Part shown: positions 41,919-49,719 of the stretch, in pieces
How the letters are laid out: every line of letters starts with the position of its first letter
How positions within the stretch are numbered: the stretch's first letter is position 1
NCBI RefSeq assembly: GCF_042670205.1
Contig: NZ_JBHUWD010000025.1
Location: forward strand, 3,979-67,978
DNA from: Luteimicrobium sp042670205
GTDB lineage: Bacteria; Actinomycetota; Actinomycetes; Actinomycetales; Cellulomonadaceae
Reading direction: 5' to 3'
DNA: 64,000 nucleotides
Made by a program: the position numbers and the translations under genes
Notes under the pieces: generated by a model
Told to the model about the DNA's origin: nothing
Seen by the model: the letters and a program-made list of their open reading frames with translations, nothing else
Databases searched by the model: none

Positions 41919-43625
41919 ATGGAGCCCACGACCCCGCCGCTGCGGATCGCGCTCGCCCAGGTGGACACGTGCGTCGGCGACGTCGCAGGGAACGCCGCGA
42001 CCGTCCTCGCACGGACCCGCGAGGCGGCCGCCCGGGGCGCCCGCCTCGTCGCCTTCCCCGAGATGACCCTGACGGGCTACCCGATCGAGGACCTCGCGCT
42101 GCGGGCGTCGTTCCGGCGCGCCGCGTACCAGGCGGGCGACGACCTCGCCCGGACGCTCGCCGAGGAGGGCCTCGGGGACGTGACGGTCGTCGTCGGGACG
42201 GTCGGGGCGCGTCCGATCAAGGAGCGCCCGATGACGGCCCTCGGGTCGCCGTCGCGCCCCACCAACCGGGCGATCGCCCTGCGCGACGGCCGCGTGGTCG
42301 CCTCCTACGACAAGCACCACCTGCCCAACTACGGGGTGTTCGACGAGTTCCGCGTCTTCACGCCCGGCGACAGCACGTGCGTGCTCGACGTCGACGGCCG
42401 CCGCGTCGGGCTTGTCGTCTGCGAGGACATCTGGCAGGACGGCGGACCTGTTGCCCAGCTCGCGGGCGAGGACCTCGACGCGCTGCTCGTCGTCAACGCG
42501 TCGCCGTTCGAGGAGGGCAAGGGCCACCAGCGCACCGAGCTCGCGGCGCGGCGCGCGTCCGAGGTCGGCGCGCCGCTGCTGTACGTCAACCAGGTCGGCG
42601 GCCAGGACGACCTGGTGTTCGACGGCGGCTCGTTCGTCGTCGCGCCCGGCTCGGACTCCCCGCTCTCCCTCGCACCCCAGTTCGTGGAGCATCTGCTCGT
42701 GTGGGACCTGCCCGCCCGCGGCGAGGTGCTGGCCCGCGGCGAGGTCGCTCCCCCGCTCGACCCCGACGAGGAGGTCTACCGGGCCTGCGTCGCCGGGCTG
42801 GCCGGCTACGTGCGCAAGAACGGGTTCCGGTCCGTCGTCCTCGGCGTGTCGGGAGGCATCGACTCGGCCCTCACCGCGGCCATCGCCGCGGACGCGATCG
42901 GTGGCGAGAACGTCGTCGGGGTGTCGATGCCGTCGGCGTACTCGTCCGAGCACAGCAAGGACGACGCCGCGGACCTCGCCGCGCGCCTCGGCGCCGACTA
43001 CCGCGTCCAACCGATCGCGCCGATGGTCGAGGCGTTCCAGGGCGAGCTCCACCTCGAGGGCGTCGCGGAGGAGAACCTGCAGGCGCGCGTCCGCGGGGTG
43101 CTCCTCATGGCCATCTCCAACCGCGAGGGCCATCTCGTGATCGCGCCCGGGAACAAGTCCGAGCTCGCGACCGGGTACGCGACCATCTACGACGCCGGCT
43201 CGATCGGCGGGTACGCCCCCATCAAGGACGTCGACAAGTCCCAGGTCTGGCGTCTCGCGCGGTGGCGCAACAACCACGCGATCGACGCGGGCGAGATCCC
43301 GCCCATCCCCGAGTCGTCCATCACCAAGCCGCCGTCCGCGGAGCTGCGCCCCGGCCAGCTCGACCAGGACTCCCTGCCGCCGTACGACGTCCTCGACGAG
43401 GTCCTCGACGCGTACATCGAGCACGCCGAGGGGCGGGCCGAGCTGCTCGCCCGGGGCTTCGACCCCGAGGTCGTGGACAAGGTCGTCACGCTCGTCGACC
43501 GCGCGGAGTGGAAGCGCCGTCAGTACCCCCTCGGCACCAAGGTCACCGCACTCGCGTTCGGCCGGGACCGGCGTCTGCCGATCACGTCCCGCTGGCGCGA
43601 GCCCCAGGAAGGAAGCCCGTCATGA
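41919..43625 (+). CDS. nadE: Glutamine-dependent NAD+ synthetase
   Basis: A 568-residue two-domain enzyme. The N-terminal nitrilase-type glutaminase (about 9-260) has Glu in FPEMTLTGYP, Lys in YDKHHLPNY and Cys in VVCEDIWQDG as its triad. The C-terminal synthetase has the ATP-pyrophosphatase loop LGVSGGIDSAL and GNKSELATGY. It amidates nicotinic-acid adenine dinucleotide, the last step of NAD synthesis. The stop overlaps panB (ATGA). Confidence 0.96.
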   Translation: MEPTTPPLRIALAQVDTCVGDVAGNAATVLARTREAAARGARLVAFPEMTLTGYPIEDLALRASFRRAAYQAGDDLARTLAEEGLGDVTVVVGTVGARPIKERPMTALGSPSRPTNRAIALRDGRVVASYDKHHLPNYGVFDEFRVFTPGDSTCVLDVDGRRVGLVVCEDIWQDGGPVAQLAGEDLDALLVVNASPFEEGKGHQRTELAARRASEVGAPLLYVNQVGGQDDLVFDGGSFVVAPGSDSPLSLAPQFVEHLLVWDLPARGEVLARGEVAPPLDPDEEVYRACVAGLAGYVRKNGFRSVVLGVSGGIDSALTAAIAADAIGGENVVGVSMPSAYSSEHSKDDAADLAARLGADYRVQPIAPMVEAFQGELHLEGVAEENLQARVRGVLLMAISNREGHLVIAPGNKSELATGYATIYDAGSIGGYAPIKDVDKSQVWRLARWRNNHAIDAGEIPPIPESSITKPPSAELRPGQLDQDSLPPYDVLDEVLDAYIEHAEGRAELLARGFDPEVVDKVVTLVDRAEWKRRQYPLGTKVTALAFGRDRRLPITSRWREPQEGSPS

Positions 43626-44470
43626 CCCAGCCCGCAGCGTCCACCTCTCAGGCCGGCGGCGCGCCCGCCCGCAAGCGTGTGCGCGTGCAGCACCTCGCCG
43701 AGGCCAAGGCGCAGGGCCGCAAGCTCACGATGCTCACCGCGTACGACGCGGTCGTGGCCCGCGTCTTCGACGCGGCGGGCGTCGACATGCTGCTCGTCGG
43801 CGACTCGATCGGCGACAACATGCTCGGGCACGCGAACACGATCCCCGTGACGGTCGACGAGATGATCCCCCCGGCCCGCGCCGTGGCTCGCACCGCGAAG
43901 CGGGCGTTCGTCGTCGTCGACCTGCCCTTCGGCTCGTACGAGGACTCCCCGCAGCACGCGTTCGCGACCGCCGTGCGCCTCATGAAGGAGACCGGGGCCG
44001 ACGCCGTGAAGCTCGAGGGCGGCCGCCGGGTCGCCGCGCACGTCAAGCTCCTCACGGACTCCGGCATCCCCGTGATCGGGCACCTGGGCTTCACGCCGCA
44101 GTCCGAGAACATCCTCGGCGGACACCGCGTCCAGGGCCGGGGCGACGAGGCGGCCGACGTGCTGTGCGACGACGCGCTCGCGCTCGCCGAGTCCGGAGCG
44201 AGCGCCGTCGTGCTCGAGATGGTTCCGGCGCCCGTGGCCGCGCGCGTCACGGAGATCCTCGCGATCCCGACGATCGGTATCGGCGCCGGGCCCGACGTCG
44301 ACGGCCAGGTGCTCGTGTGGACCGACATGGCGGGCATGGGCGACTGGTCGCCGCGCTTCGCCAAGCGGTTCGGGCAGGTCGGTGCGGCGCTGGCCGCCGC
44401 CGCGGCGTCGTACGTCGACGAGGTGACCTCGGGCGCCTTCCCGCAGGCCGAGCACTCGTTCGAGAGCTGA
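43622..44470 (+). CDS. panB: 3-methyl-2-oxobutanoate hydroxymethyltransferase
   Basis: A 282-residue PanB, first enzyme of pantothenate synthesis, adding a hydroxymethyl group from methylene-tetrahydrofolate to 2-oxoisovalerate. Family motifs are MLTAYDAVVARVFD, LLVGDSIGDNMLG, DLPFGSYE, VKLEGG, GHLGFTPQ and the C-terminal GIGAGPDVDGQVLVW. ATG at 43622 overlaps nadE by four bases. It ends six bases from a convergent small gene. Confidence 0.95.
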   Translation: MTQPAASTSQAGGAPARKRVRVQHLAEAKAQGRKLTMLTAYDAVVARVFDAAGVDMLLVGDSIGDNMLGHANTIPVTVDEMIPPARAVARTAKRAFVVVDLPFGSYEDSPQHAFATAVRLMKETGADAVKLEGGRRVAAHVKLLTDSGIPVIGHLGFTPQSENILGGHRVQGRGDEAADVLCDDALALAESGASAVVLEMVPAPVAARVTEILAIPTIGIGAGPDVDGQVLVWTDMAGMGDWSPRFAKRFGQVGAALAAAAASYVDEVTSGAFPQAEHSFES

Positions 44471-44476
44471 CGTCCC

Positions 44477-44680
44477 TCAGTCGTCCTCGTCGTCGAACGC
44501 GCCCGGCTGCTTGGCGTCCTGGCCGTCCCACGTCTCGTTGCGCTCCTTGGCGCGCTCGAGCGCGTGGGCGGCCTCCTCGCGCGTGGCGTAGGGGCCCATC
44601 CGGTGGGTCCAGGACGACGGCTTGCCCTCCTCCACCTCGCCGGTCTGGGTGTTGAAGTAGTACTCGGCGTCGGTGCTCAT
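44477..44680 (-). CDS. SPOR-domain-like small protein
   Basis: A 67-residue acidic protein starting MSTDAEYYFNTQTGEVEEGK, followed by an RMGPYATREEAAHALERAKERNE helix typical of short SPOR-like proteins of actinobacteria. It has no signal peptide. The ATG at 44680 diverges from map. Function unknown; it might be a small cytoplasmic binding module. Confidence 0.8.
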   Translation of the reverse strand: MSTDAEYYFNTQTGEVEEGKPSSWTHRMGPYATREEAAHALERAKERNETWDGQDAKQPGAFDDEDD

Positions 44681-44737
44681 GGGTGGATTCTGCCCTGCCG
44701 CACCGACGTCGGCACGCGAGCGCGGCACGTGCGTCCG

Positions 44738-44743
44738 TACACT
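44738..44743 (+). promoter_or_regulatory. -10 hexamer TACACT, map
   Basis: Seven bases before the ATG at 44751. Confidence 0.55.
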
Positions 44744-44750
44744 CGGGGAC

Positions 44751-45665
44751 ATGCCCGTCCCGCCTGCTGCGACGTCGTCCGTCCCACGCCCCGCGACGTC
44801 GCGGGCCACGACCACCGACCCGCTCGTCCCCGGGACGGTCGGGCCGCCTCGAGCCGTCCCCGCCTCCGTCGCCCGGCCGGAGTACGTCGGCCGGCCCGCG
44901 CCGCAGCCGTTCCAGGGCAGCGAGATCAAGACGCCGGAGACGATCGAGCGGATCCGGACGGCGAGCCGCATCGCCGCGCGCGCCCTGGAGGAGGTCGGGC
45001 GGCACGTTGCGCCCGGCGTCACGACGGACGAGCTCGACCGCGTGGGCCACGAGTTCGTTCTCGACCACGGCGCGTACCCGTCGACGCTCGGTTACCGCGG
45101 GTTCCCCAAGTCGCTGTGCACGTCGGTCAACGAGGTCATCTGCCACGGGATCCCCGACACCACCGAGCTGCTCGACGGCGACATCGTCAACGTCGACATC
45201 ACGGCCTTCGTCGGGGGTGTCCACGGCGACACCAACGCGACCTTCCTCGTGGGCGACGTCGACGACGACTCGCGGCTCCTCGTCGAGCGCACGCGCGAGG
45301 CGCTCGCCCGCGGCATCAAGGCGGTGGCTCCCGGGCGCGAGGTCAACGTGATCGGGCGGGTCATCGAGAAGTACGCGGCACGGTTCGGGTACGGGGTCGT
45401 CCGTGACTACACCGGGCACGGCGTCGGCGAGTCGTTCCACTCCGGGCTCGTGATCCCTCACTACGACGCCGCGCCCGACTACTCGACGGTCATCGAGGCG
45501 GGCATGGTCTTCACCATCGAGCCGATGCTCACCCTCGGCACCTACGCCTGGGAGGCCTGGGACGACGGCTGGACCGTCGTCACCGCCGACCGGTCGCGCA
45601 CCGCGCAGTTCGAGCACACCCTCGTCGTCACCGACACCGGAGCGGAGATCCTGACCCTGCCATGA
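44751..45665 (+). CDS. map: Type I methionine aminopeptidase
   Basis: A 304-residue enzyme removing N-terminal methionine. Metal ligands are the aspartates in NVDITAF and GDTNATF, the histidine in GHGVGESFH, and the glutamates in TIEPML and FEHTLVVT. The N-terminal extension of about 55 residues with a PxxPxxx-rich segment is the linker seen in the longer actinobacterial type (MAP-1c). The stop overlaps the polyphosphate glucokinase start. Confidence 0.95.
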   Translation: MPVPPAATSSVPRPATSRATTTDPLVPGTVGPPRAVPASVARPEYVGRPAPQPFQGSEIKTPETIERIRTASRIAARALEEVGRHVAPGVTTDELDRVGHEFVLDHGAYPSTLGYRGFPKSLCTSVNEVICHGIPDTTELLDGDIVNVDITAFVGGVHGDTNATFLVGDVDDDSRLLVERTREALARGIKAVAPGREVNVIGRVIEKYAARFGYGVVRDYTGHGVGESFHSGLVIPHYDAAPDYSTVIEAGMVFTIEPMLTLGTYAWEAWDDGWTVVTADRSRTAQFEHTLVVTDTGAEILTLP

Positions 45666-46435
45666 GCCCCACGAACAAGACTCCCGAGATCGCGATCGGC
45701 ATCGACGTCGGCGGCACCGGCATCAAGGGTGCGCCCGTCGACCTGTCGACCGGCGAGTTCGCCGCCGACCGCGTCCGCATCCCGACGCCCGAGAACTCGA
45801 CCCCGGACGCCGTCGCCGAGATCGTCGCGAAGATCGTCGACTCCTTCGACCTTCCGGACGCCCCCGTCGGCGTCGCGTTCCCCGGGCCGATCAAGCACGG
45901 CGTGGTGACCTTCATCGCCAACCTCGACGAGTCGTGGACCGGCACCAACCTCGTGACGGTCATGCACGAGGCGACGGGCCGCACCGTGGCCGCCGTCAAC
46001 GACGCCGACGCCGCGGGTTACGGCGAGCTGCACTTCGGCGCCGCCCGCAGCACCGAGGGCGTGGTGCTCGTCGCACCGCTCGGCACCGGCATCGGGTCGG
46101 CTCTGTTCGTCGACGGGATACTGCTGCCCAACACCGAGCTCGGCCACCTCGAGATCGACGGGCACGACGCCGAGTCCCGCGCATCCACCCTGGCTCGCGA
46201 GCGCGAGGGGCTCAGCTACGAGGAGTGGTCGGTCCGGCTGCAGCGCTACTTCTCCGTGGTGGAGAACCTGCTCTCCCCCGACCTCATCGTGGTCGGCGGT
46301 GGGGTGTCGAAGAGCTGGGAGAAGTTCCTGCCCCTGCTGCACCTGCGCGCCCCGATCGTCCCCGCGGCGCTCCGCAACCGCGCCGGAATCGTGGGCGCCG
46401 CATGGCTCGCCTCCCAGGAGGAGCCGCAGGCGTAG
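45662..46435 (+). CDS. ppgK: Polyphosphate glucokinase
   Basis: A 257-residue ROK-like kinase that phosphorylates glucose with polyphosphate and often ATP, typical of actinobacteria. It has IGIDVGGTGIKGAPVD near the N-terminus, FPGPIKHG, NDADAAG, APLGTGIGSALF and ELGHLEIDG. Unlike classical ROK proteins it lacks the zinc-binding cysteine cluster. ATG at 45662 shares bases with the map stop. With the ROK kinase at 517-1464 this gives two glucokinases in the window. Confidence 0.95.
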   Translation: MSPTNKTPEIAIGIDVGGTGIKGAPVDLSTGEFAADRVRIPTPENSTPDAVAEIVAKIVDSFDLPDAPVGVAFPGPIKHGVVTFIANLDESWTGTNLVTVMHEATGRTVAAVNDADAAGYGELHFGAARSTEGVVLVAPLGTGIGSALFVDGILLPNTELGHLEIDGHDAESRASTLAREREGLSYEEWSVRLQRYFSVVENLLSPDLIVVGGGVSKSWEKFLPLLHLRAPIVPAALRNRAGIVGAAWLASQEEPQA

Positions 46436-46508
46436 TCCGGCCGGGCGTCGCGTCGGCGCGGCTCGGCGGGATGCCGGGCCGCGCCCGGCCCGCCTCGGAC
46501 GGACCGGC

Positions 46509-46841
46509 TCAGACCGCGCGGACGAAGAGGTCGCGCACGCCGAGCATGTCGAGGACCTCGACGATGACCTGCGGCGGGTTGCGCAGCGTCACGTCCAGAC
46601 CCTCGTCATGACCGATGGTCACGAACTGCACGAGGAACGCGATACCCGTCGAGTCCGCGAACGTGACCTCGGACGCGTCGATGACGACCGGGAGGTCACG
46701 CTCGAGAGTGTTCGCGAGCGCCGCGCTCGCCTCAGCACGCAGGGCGACGTCGATCTCGCCCTTCAGCGCGACGATCGTCCGCTCCGGCTCCTCGACCAGG
46801 GCGATCGCCCCTGTCGCCACCACGCCGCTCGTTCCGACCAC
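46509..46841 (-). CDS. STAS-domain protein (anti-sigma factor antagonist type), copy 1
   Basis: A 110-residue STAS protein. The fold is visible as RTIVALKGEIDVAL, LPVVIDASEVTFADSTGIAFLVQF and LRNPPQVIVEVLDMLGV; the likely phosphorylated serine is in DSTG. Such proteins control sigma factors through partner-switching kinases, none of which is in the window. GTG at 46841 has GAGG upstream. A paralogue lies 245 bases away on the same strand. The gap 46842-47086 has no gene that I can support. Confidence 0.88.
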   Translation of the reverse strand: MVGTSGVVATGAIALVEEPERTIVALKGEIDVALRAEASAALANTLERDLPVVIDASEVTFADSTGIAFLVQFVTIGHDEGLDVTLRNPPQVIVEVLDMLGVRDLFVRAV

Positions 46842-47086
46842 GCAGACCCGACCTCACTCCCTGTGCACGACGCCTCGTTGCGTCCACCGGCCGTGAGTCC
46901 CCTGATCCCACGCCCTGACCGGTGCGTGCGACGAGGCTAACCCAGATGCGGCCTGATGTGTAATCACCGTGGCGGATTCTTTACCGTCCCGACACAGATG
47001 AGCGTCCTCGCGTCACATGGGGGCAACCTGACGCGGGCCTGGGAACACGCTGGCAACATGGGCGCCCGCGGCCTGCTGCTGCGGGG

Positions 47087-47413
47087 TCAGGCGGCGCAGG
47101 CGAACTCGTCGCGCACGCCGAGGATGTCCAGGACGTCGACGATCGCCGGCGGCAGCGCGCGGAAGGTGACGTCGAGACCCTCGCTCCCCAGGGCGCGGAA
47201 CTGGATCAGGAACGCGATGCCACCGGAGTCGGCGAACGTCACCCCGGCGGCGTCGACCACGACGGGGAGGTCGCGTCGCAGCGCCGTCGACAGCGCCAGG
47301 CTCGCGTGCGCGCGCAACGCCACGTCGATCTCGCCGGCGAGCAGCACCACCGTGCGTCCCGGTTCCTCGACCACGGAGATCGTCCCCGCCGCAGTTCCGC
47401 CTGTTCCGACCAC
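47087..47413 (-). CDS. STAS-domain protein (anti-sigma factor antagonist type), copy 2
   Basis: A 108-residue paralogue of the protein at 46509-46841, sharing the N-terminal VGT..., GEIDVALRA, RDLPVVVDAAGVTFADSGGIAFLIQF and VLDILGVRD blocks. The serine of the phosphorylation motif is kept but the next residue is glycine (DSGG versus DSTG), so the two may respond to different kinases. GTG at 47413 has AGGTAGG upstream. It lies between its paralogue and rnpB. Confidence 0.88.
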   Translation of the reverse strand: MVGTGGTAAGTISVVEEPGRTVVLLAGEIDVALRAHASLALSTALRRDLPVVVDAAGVTFADSGGIAFLIQFRALGSEGLDVTFRALPPAIVDVLDILGVRDEFACAA

Positions 47414-47599
47414 CGAAGACCTACCTCTGTCGTACCCGCTCGTGGGACGTGCGCCCGCCGCGGGCCGTTCCTGGCCCGCGCGCCCCGTCGGCGCACGAGG
47501 ACGAGGCTAGCCCGGACGAGCCCGGGGCGCCGCCCGGAGCCGGCCCGACCGTGAGGGAGACGATGCAGGGCGTCGGCGGCGCCCGGGGAGGAGGGGTGC

Positions 47600-48002
47600 G
47601 GACGAGTCGGTCTGTACGCCGGGTTCTGTCCCCGCGCGCGGTTGCCCCCGCGCGGGCGACGGCCATCCATCTAGGACGCACGTTGCCGTGCGCCTCCAGC
47701 GGTCTACCCGACTGTGCTTCTCGCCAGAGAATCGAGCGGGCCGCCCTCAAACACAGTCTGTCTGACCTTGCTCCAGGTGGGGTTTACCGAGCCGCACCGG
47801 TCACCCGGCACGCTGGTGGTCTCTTACACCACCGTTTCACCCTTACCTCGCGCGGCCGAAGCCGTGCGTGGCGGTCTGCTTTCTGTGGCACTGTCCCGCG
47901 GGTCACCCCGGGTGGGCGTTACCCACCACCTTGCCCTTCGGAGCCCGGACGTTCCTCGGCACCGCCGGGGCGGTGACGCGGCCGTCCGACCGACTCGTCC
48001 GC
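47600..48002 (-). ncRNA. rnpB: RNase P RNA, type A
   Basis: The RNA component of RNase P, which trims tRNA 5' ends. Its 5' and 3' ends pair as P1 (CGGACGAGTCGG with CCGACTCGTCCG). Within, the conserved segments GAGGAAAGTCCGG-like and the 3' ACAGAA region of bacterial RNase P are present in reverse complement, as is the GGGGTTTACC-type pairing near 47780. A TAGGCT hexamer lies six bases before the deduced 5' end. Exact ends are estimated from P1 pairing. Confidence 0.9.
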
Positions 48003-48008
48003 CTGTCC

Positions 48009-48014
48009 AGCCTA
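48009..48014 (-). promoter_or_regulatory. -10 hexamer TAGGCT, rnpB
   Basis: Six bases upstream of the P1 stem on the minus strand. Its -35 position falls at the edge of the 59-bp palindrome 48035-48093. Confidence 0.6.
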
Positions 48015-48034
48015 CCGGCTCGCCAGCCCCTCCC

Positions 48035-48093
48035 GTGAGTGCGTAGTTCTTGCGCGGCACGCCGGGCGTGTCGCGCAAGAACTACGCACTCAC
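48035..48093. repeat. Palindromic repeat family C, copy 1
   Basis: A 59-bp near-perfect palindrome: 22-base arms (outer end GTGAGTGCGTAGTTC), one mismatch, a six-base inner pair CACGCC/GGCGTG and a single loop base. It lies between the tautomerase-like gene and the rnpB promoter. Part of a second copy is at the right end of the window. Confidence 0.85.
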
Positions 48094-48117
48094 GAAGGCT
48101 GGGGCGCGTACGCGAGG

Positions 48118-48501
48118 TCAGACGTCGACGCGGTAGCTGAGCGCCAGCTCGTCGCCCGCCCGGCCGCGGATCCCCCAGTTGACCTGGGGCGACTCGAGGA
48201 TCACCACCTCGAGGTCGTCGGTCGGCAGGTCGAACCGCGGGGCGACGTCGTCGAACAGCGCGCGGACGAGCGCGCGCTTGGCTTCGTCGCTGCGACCGGT
48301 GAAGCACACGACCTCGACGACGAGGTAGGCATCGCCGCGCGGCGCCACGAGGTCGGCGTCGTCGAGCCACAGGAACCGGTGGAACCGCTTCTCGGCGGGC
48401 AGCTGCCACGTGCGCACGAGAGCGTCGTGCAGCGCGTCCGAGAGCTCGTCGCGGCGGTGCGCCCACGCGGAGCGCCGTCCGTACACCTTCACCTGGGCCA
48501 T
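48118..48501 (-). CDS. Tautomerase-family protein
   Basis: A 127-residue protein of the tautomerase superfamily longer subgroup: MAQVKVYGRRSAW, EKRFHRFLWLD, YLVVEVVCFTGRSDEAKRALVRALF, and PQVNWGIRG near the end. Characterised tautomerases use an N-terminal proline exposed after Met removal; here residue 2 is alanine, so classical Pro-1 chemistry is not available unless the start is different. No better start is visible. It is upstream of rnpB on the same strand. Confidence 0.8.
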   Translation of the reverse strand: MAQVKVYGRRSAWAHRRDELSDALHDALVRTWQLPAEKRFHRFLWLDDADLVAPRGDAYLVVEVVCFTGRSDEAKRALVRALFDDVAPRFDLPTDDLEVVILESPQVNWGIRGRAGDELALSYRVDV

Positions 48502-48526
48502 CGAGCGACCCTAGCCGAGCGGGAGG

Positions 48527-48697
48527 TCAGGAGTCTCGACCACGCCGACGGACGAGACGCCACAGCGCACGCCAGGGCTCGACGAGCTCTCGGCGCGCCG
48601 CATCACGACGGCGCGTGCGTTCGGCGGGCGCGAACGGTTCGCCCGGACGACGGCGGTGTCGTCCCACCGGGTCGGGTCGCTGCTCGCTCGAGGTCAC
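48527..48697 (-). CDS. Small basic hypothetical protein
   Basis: A 56-residue, arginine-rich protein (RRRPGEPFAPAERTRRRDAA, then RRELVEPWRALWRLVRRRG), starting at GTG 48697, six bases after a TACGCT hexamer. It is tucked between the tautomerase-like gene and the divergent yaaA. The only support is the promoter spacing and an open frame. It might bind nucleic acid, but this is a guess; in GC-rich DNA such short frames also arise by chance. Confidence 0.45.
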   Translation of the reverse strand: MTSSEQRPDPVGRHRRRPGEPFAPAERTRRRDAARRELVEPWRALWRLVRRRGRDS

Positions 48698-48703
48698 GGG
48701 CCC

Positions 48704-48709
48704 AGCGTA
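48704..48709 (-). promoter_or_regulatory. -10 hexamer TACGCT, small basic gene
   Basis: Six bases before the GTG at 48697 on the minus strand, 36 bases from the divergent yaaA hexamer. Confidence 0.45.
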
Positions 48710-48744
48710 GGTGCCCTGATTGCTGCCCGGCGCCACCCACCACC

Positions 48745-48750
48745 TAGGCT
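48745..48750 (+). promoter_or_regulatory. -10 hexamer TAGGCT, yaaA
   Basis: Six bases before the GTG at 48757. Confidence 0.55.
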
Positions 48751-48756
48751 TGCCGG

Positions 48757-49605
48757 GTGCTCGTCCTGCTCCCACCGTCCGAGGGGAAGACCGCGCCCGT
48801 CGCGGGCGACGCCGTCGACCTCGCCGCGCTCACCTCGCCGGAGCTGACGGAGCACCGCGAACGCGTGCTGGACGCGCTGGCGGAGGTCAGCGCCCGGCCG
48901 GACGCACTCGACGTCCTGCACGTCGGGGCGTCACTGGCCGAGGAGGTGCGCCGCGGCGCGACCGTCCGCGAACAGCGCGCCGCCCCCGCCGCCCACGTCT
49001 ACACGGGGGTCCTGTACGCGGCCGCGGGGCTCGCCTCCGCGCACGACGACGCCACGTCCGCCGGCACGAACGGCGCCGCTGCGGACGTGGCGGAGCGCCT
49101 GCGCACCCGCCTCGACGACGTCCGCGTCGTGAGCGCGCTCTGGGGCGTCGTGACGCCGTCCGACCTCATCCCGGCGTACCGGCTGTCGATGGGCGTGGAC
49201 CTGCCCGGCGTCGGGCCGCTCGCCCGGTCCTGGCGCGAGCCGCTCGCGAAGGCGCTCGACGCGCGGGCGGAGGGCGACGTCGTCGTCGACTGCCGCTCCG
49301 CGACGTACGCGGCCGCGTGGAAGCCGCCGACGTCCGCGGCGCACGTGCCCGTCACCGTGCTCCGCGAGCACGCCGGCAAGCGCACGGTCGTGTCGCACCA
49401 CGCGAAGCACACACGCGGCGTGCTCGTCGGCCATCTGCTGCGACGCGAGGGCGAGCCCCCGACGACGCCCGAGGACCTCCTCGACGCCGCCCGCGAGCTC
49501 GTCGGGACGACGGTGGACCGGCGGCGGATCGTCGCCGCGGAGCTTGTACCCGGCCGCAGGGCCGGGACGGCGACCCTCGAGCTCGTCGTCGTCGACGCCC
49601 CCTGA
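48757..49605 (+). CDS. yaaA: YaaA-family (DUF328) peroxide-stress protein
   Basis: A 282-residue YaaA/DUF328 protein. The family N-terminus MLVLLPPSEGKT and the conserved SALWGVVTPSDLIPAYRLSM, WREPL, VVDCRSATYAAAWKP and SHHAKHTRG blocks are all present. E. coli YaaA lowers free iron and limits DNA damage during peroxide stress and binds DNA. GTG at 48757 follows a TAGGCT hexamer. Two palindromic repeats lie just after the stop. Confidence 0.9.
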   Translation: MLVLLPPSEGKTAPVAGDAVDLAALTSPELTEHRERVLDALAEVSARPDALDVLHVGASLAEEVRRGATVREQRAAPAAHVYTGVLYAAAGLASAHDDATSAGTNGAAADVAERLRTRLDDVRVVSALWGVVTPSDLIPAYRLSMGVDLPGVGPLARSWREPLAKALDARAEGDVVVDCRSATYAAAWKPPTSAAHVPVTVLREHAGKRTVVSHHAKHTRGVLVGHLLRREGEPPTTPEDLLDAARELVGTTVDRRRIVAAELVPGRRAGTATLELVVVDAP

Positions 49606-49607
49606 CC

Positions 49608-49648
49608 TGCAGAACCTCACGGCACTCCGCTGCCGCCAGCTTCTGACA
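49608..49648. repeat. Palindromic repeat family B, copy 3
   Basis: Starts TGCAGAACCTCACGGCA and ends GCCAGCTTCTGACA. It is the left member of a tandem pair between yaaA and the convergent phosphatase gene. Confidence 0.78.
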
Positions 49649-49668
49649 GCACGCCCCACCACGAGGCT

Positions 49669-49710
49669 TGTCAGAACCTCACGGCACTCTGCTGCCGCGA
49701 GCTTCTGACA
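49669..49710. repeat. Palindromic repeat family B, copy 4
   Basis: Starts TGTCAGAACCTCACGGCA and ends GCGAGCTTCTGACA, same orientation as copy 3 and about 90% identical to it. Confidence 0.78.
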
Positions 49711-49719
49711 GGGTGCTGA

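Noticed and set aside
44564..45406. Open frame in a shifted frame of map
   Set aside because: Arginine/proline shadow; the real map frame has all five metal ligands.
47581..48010. Open frames across the rnpB locus
   Set aside because: The region has the paired ends and conserved strings of RNase P RNA; the frames are chance.
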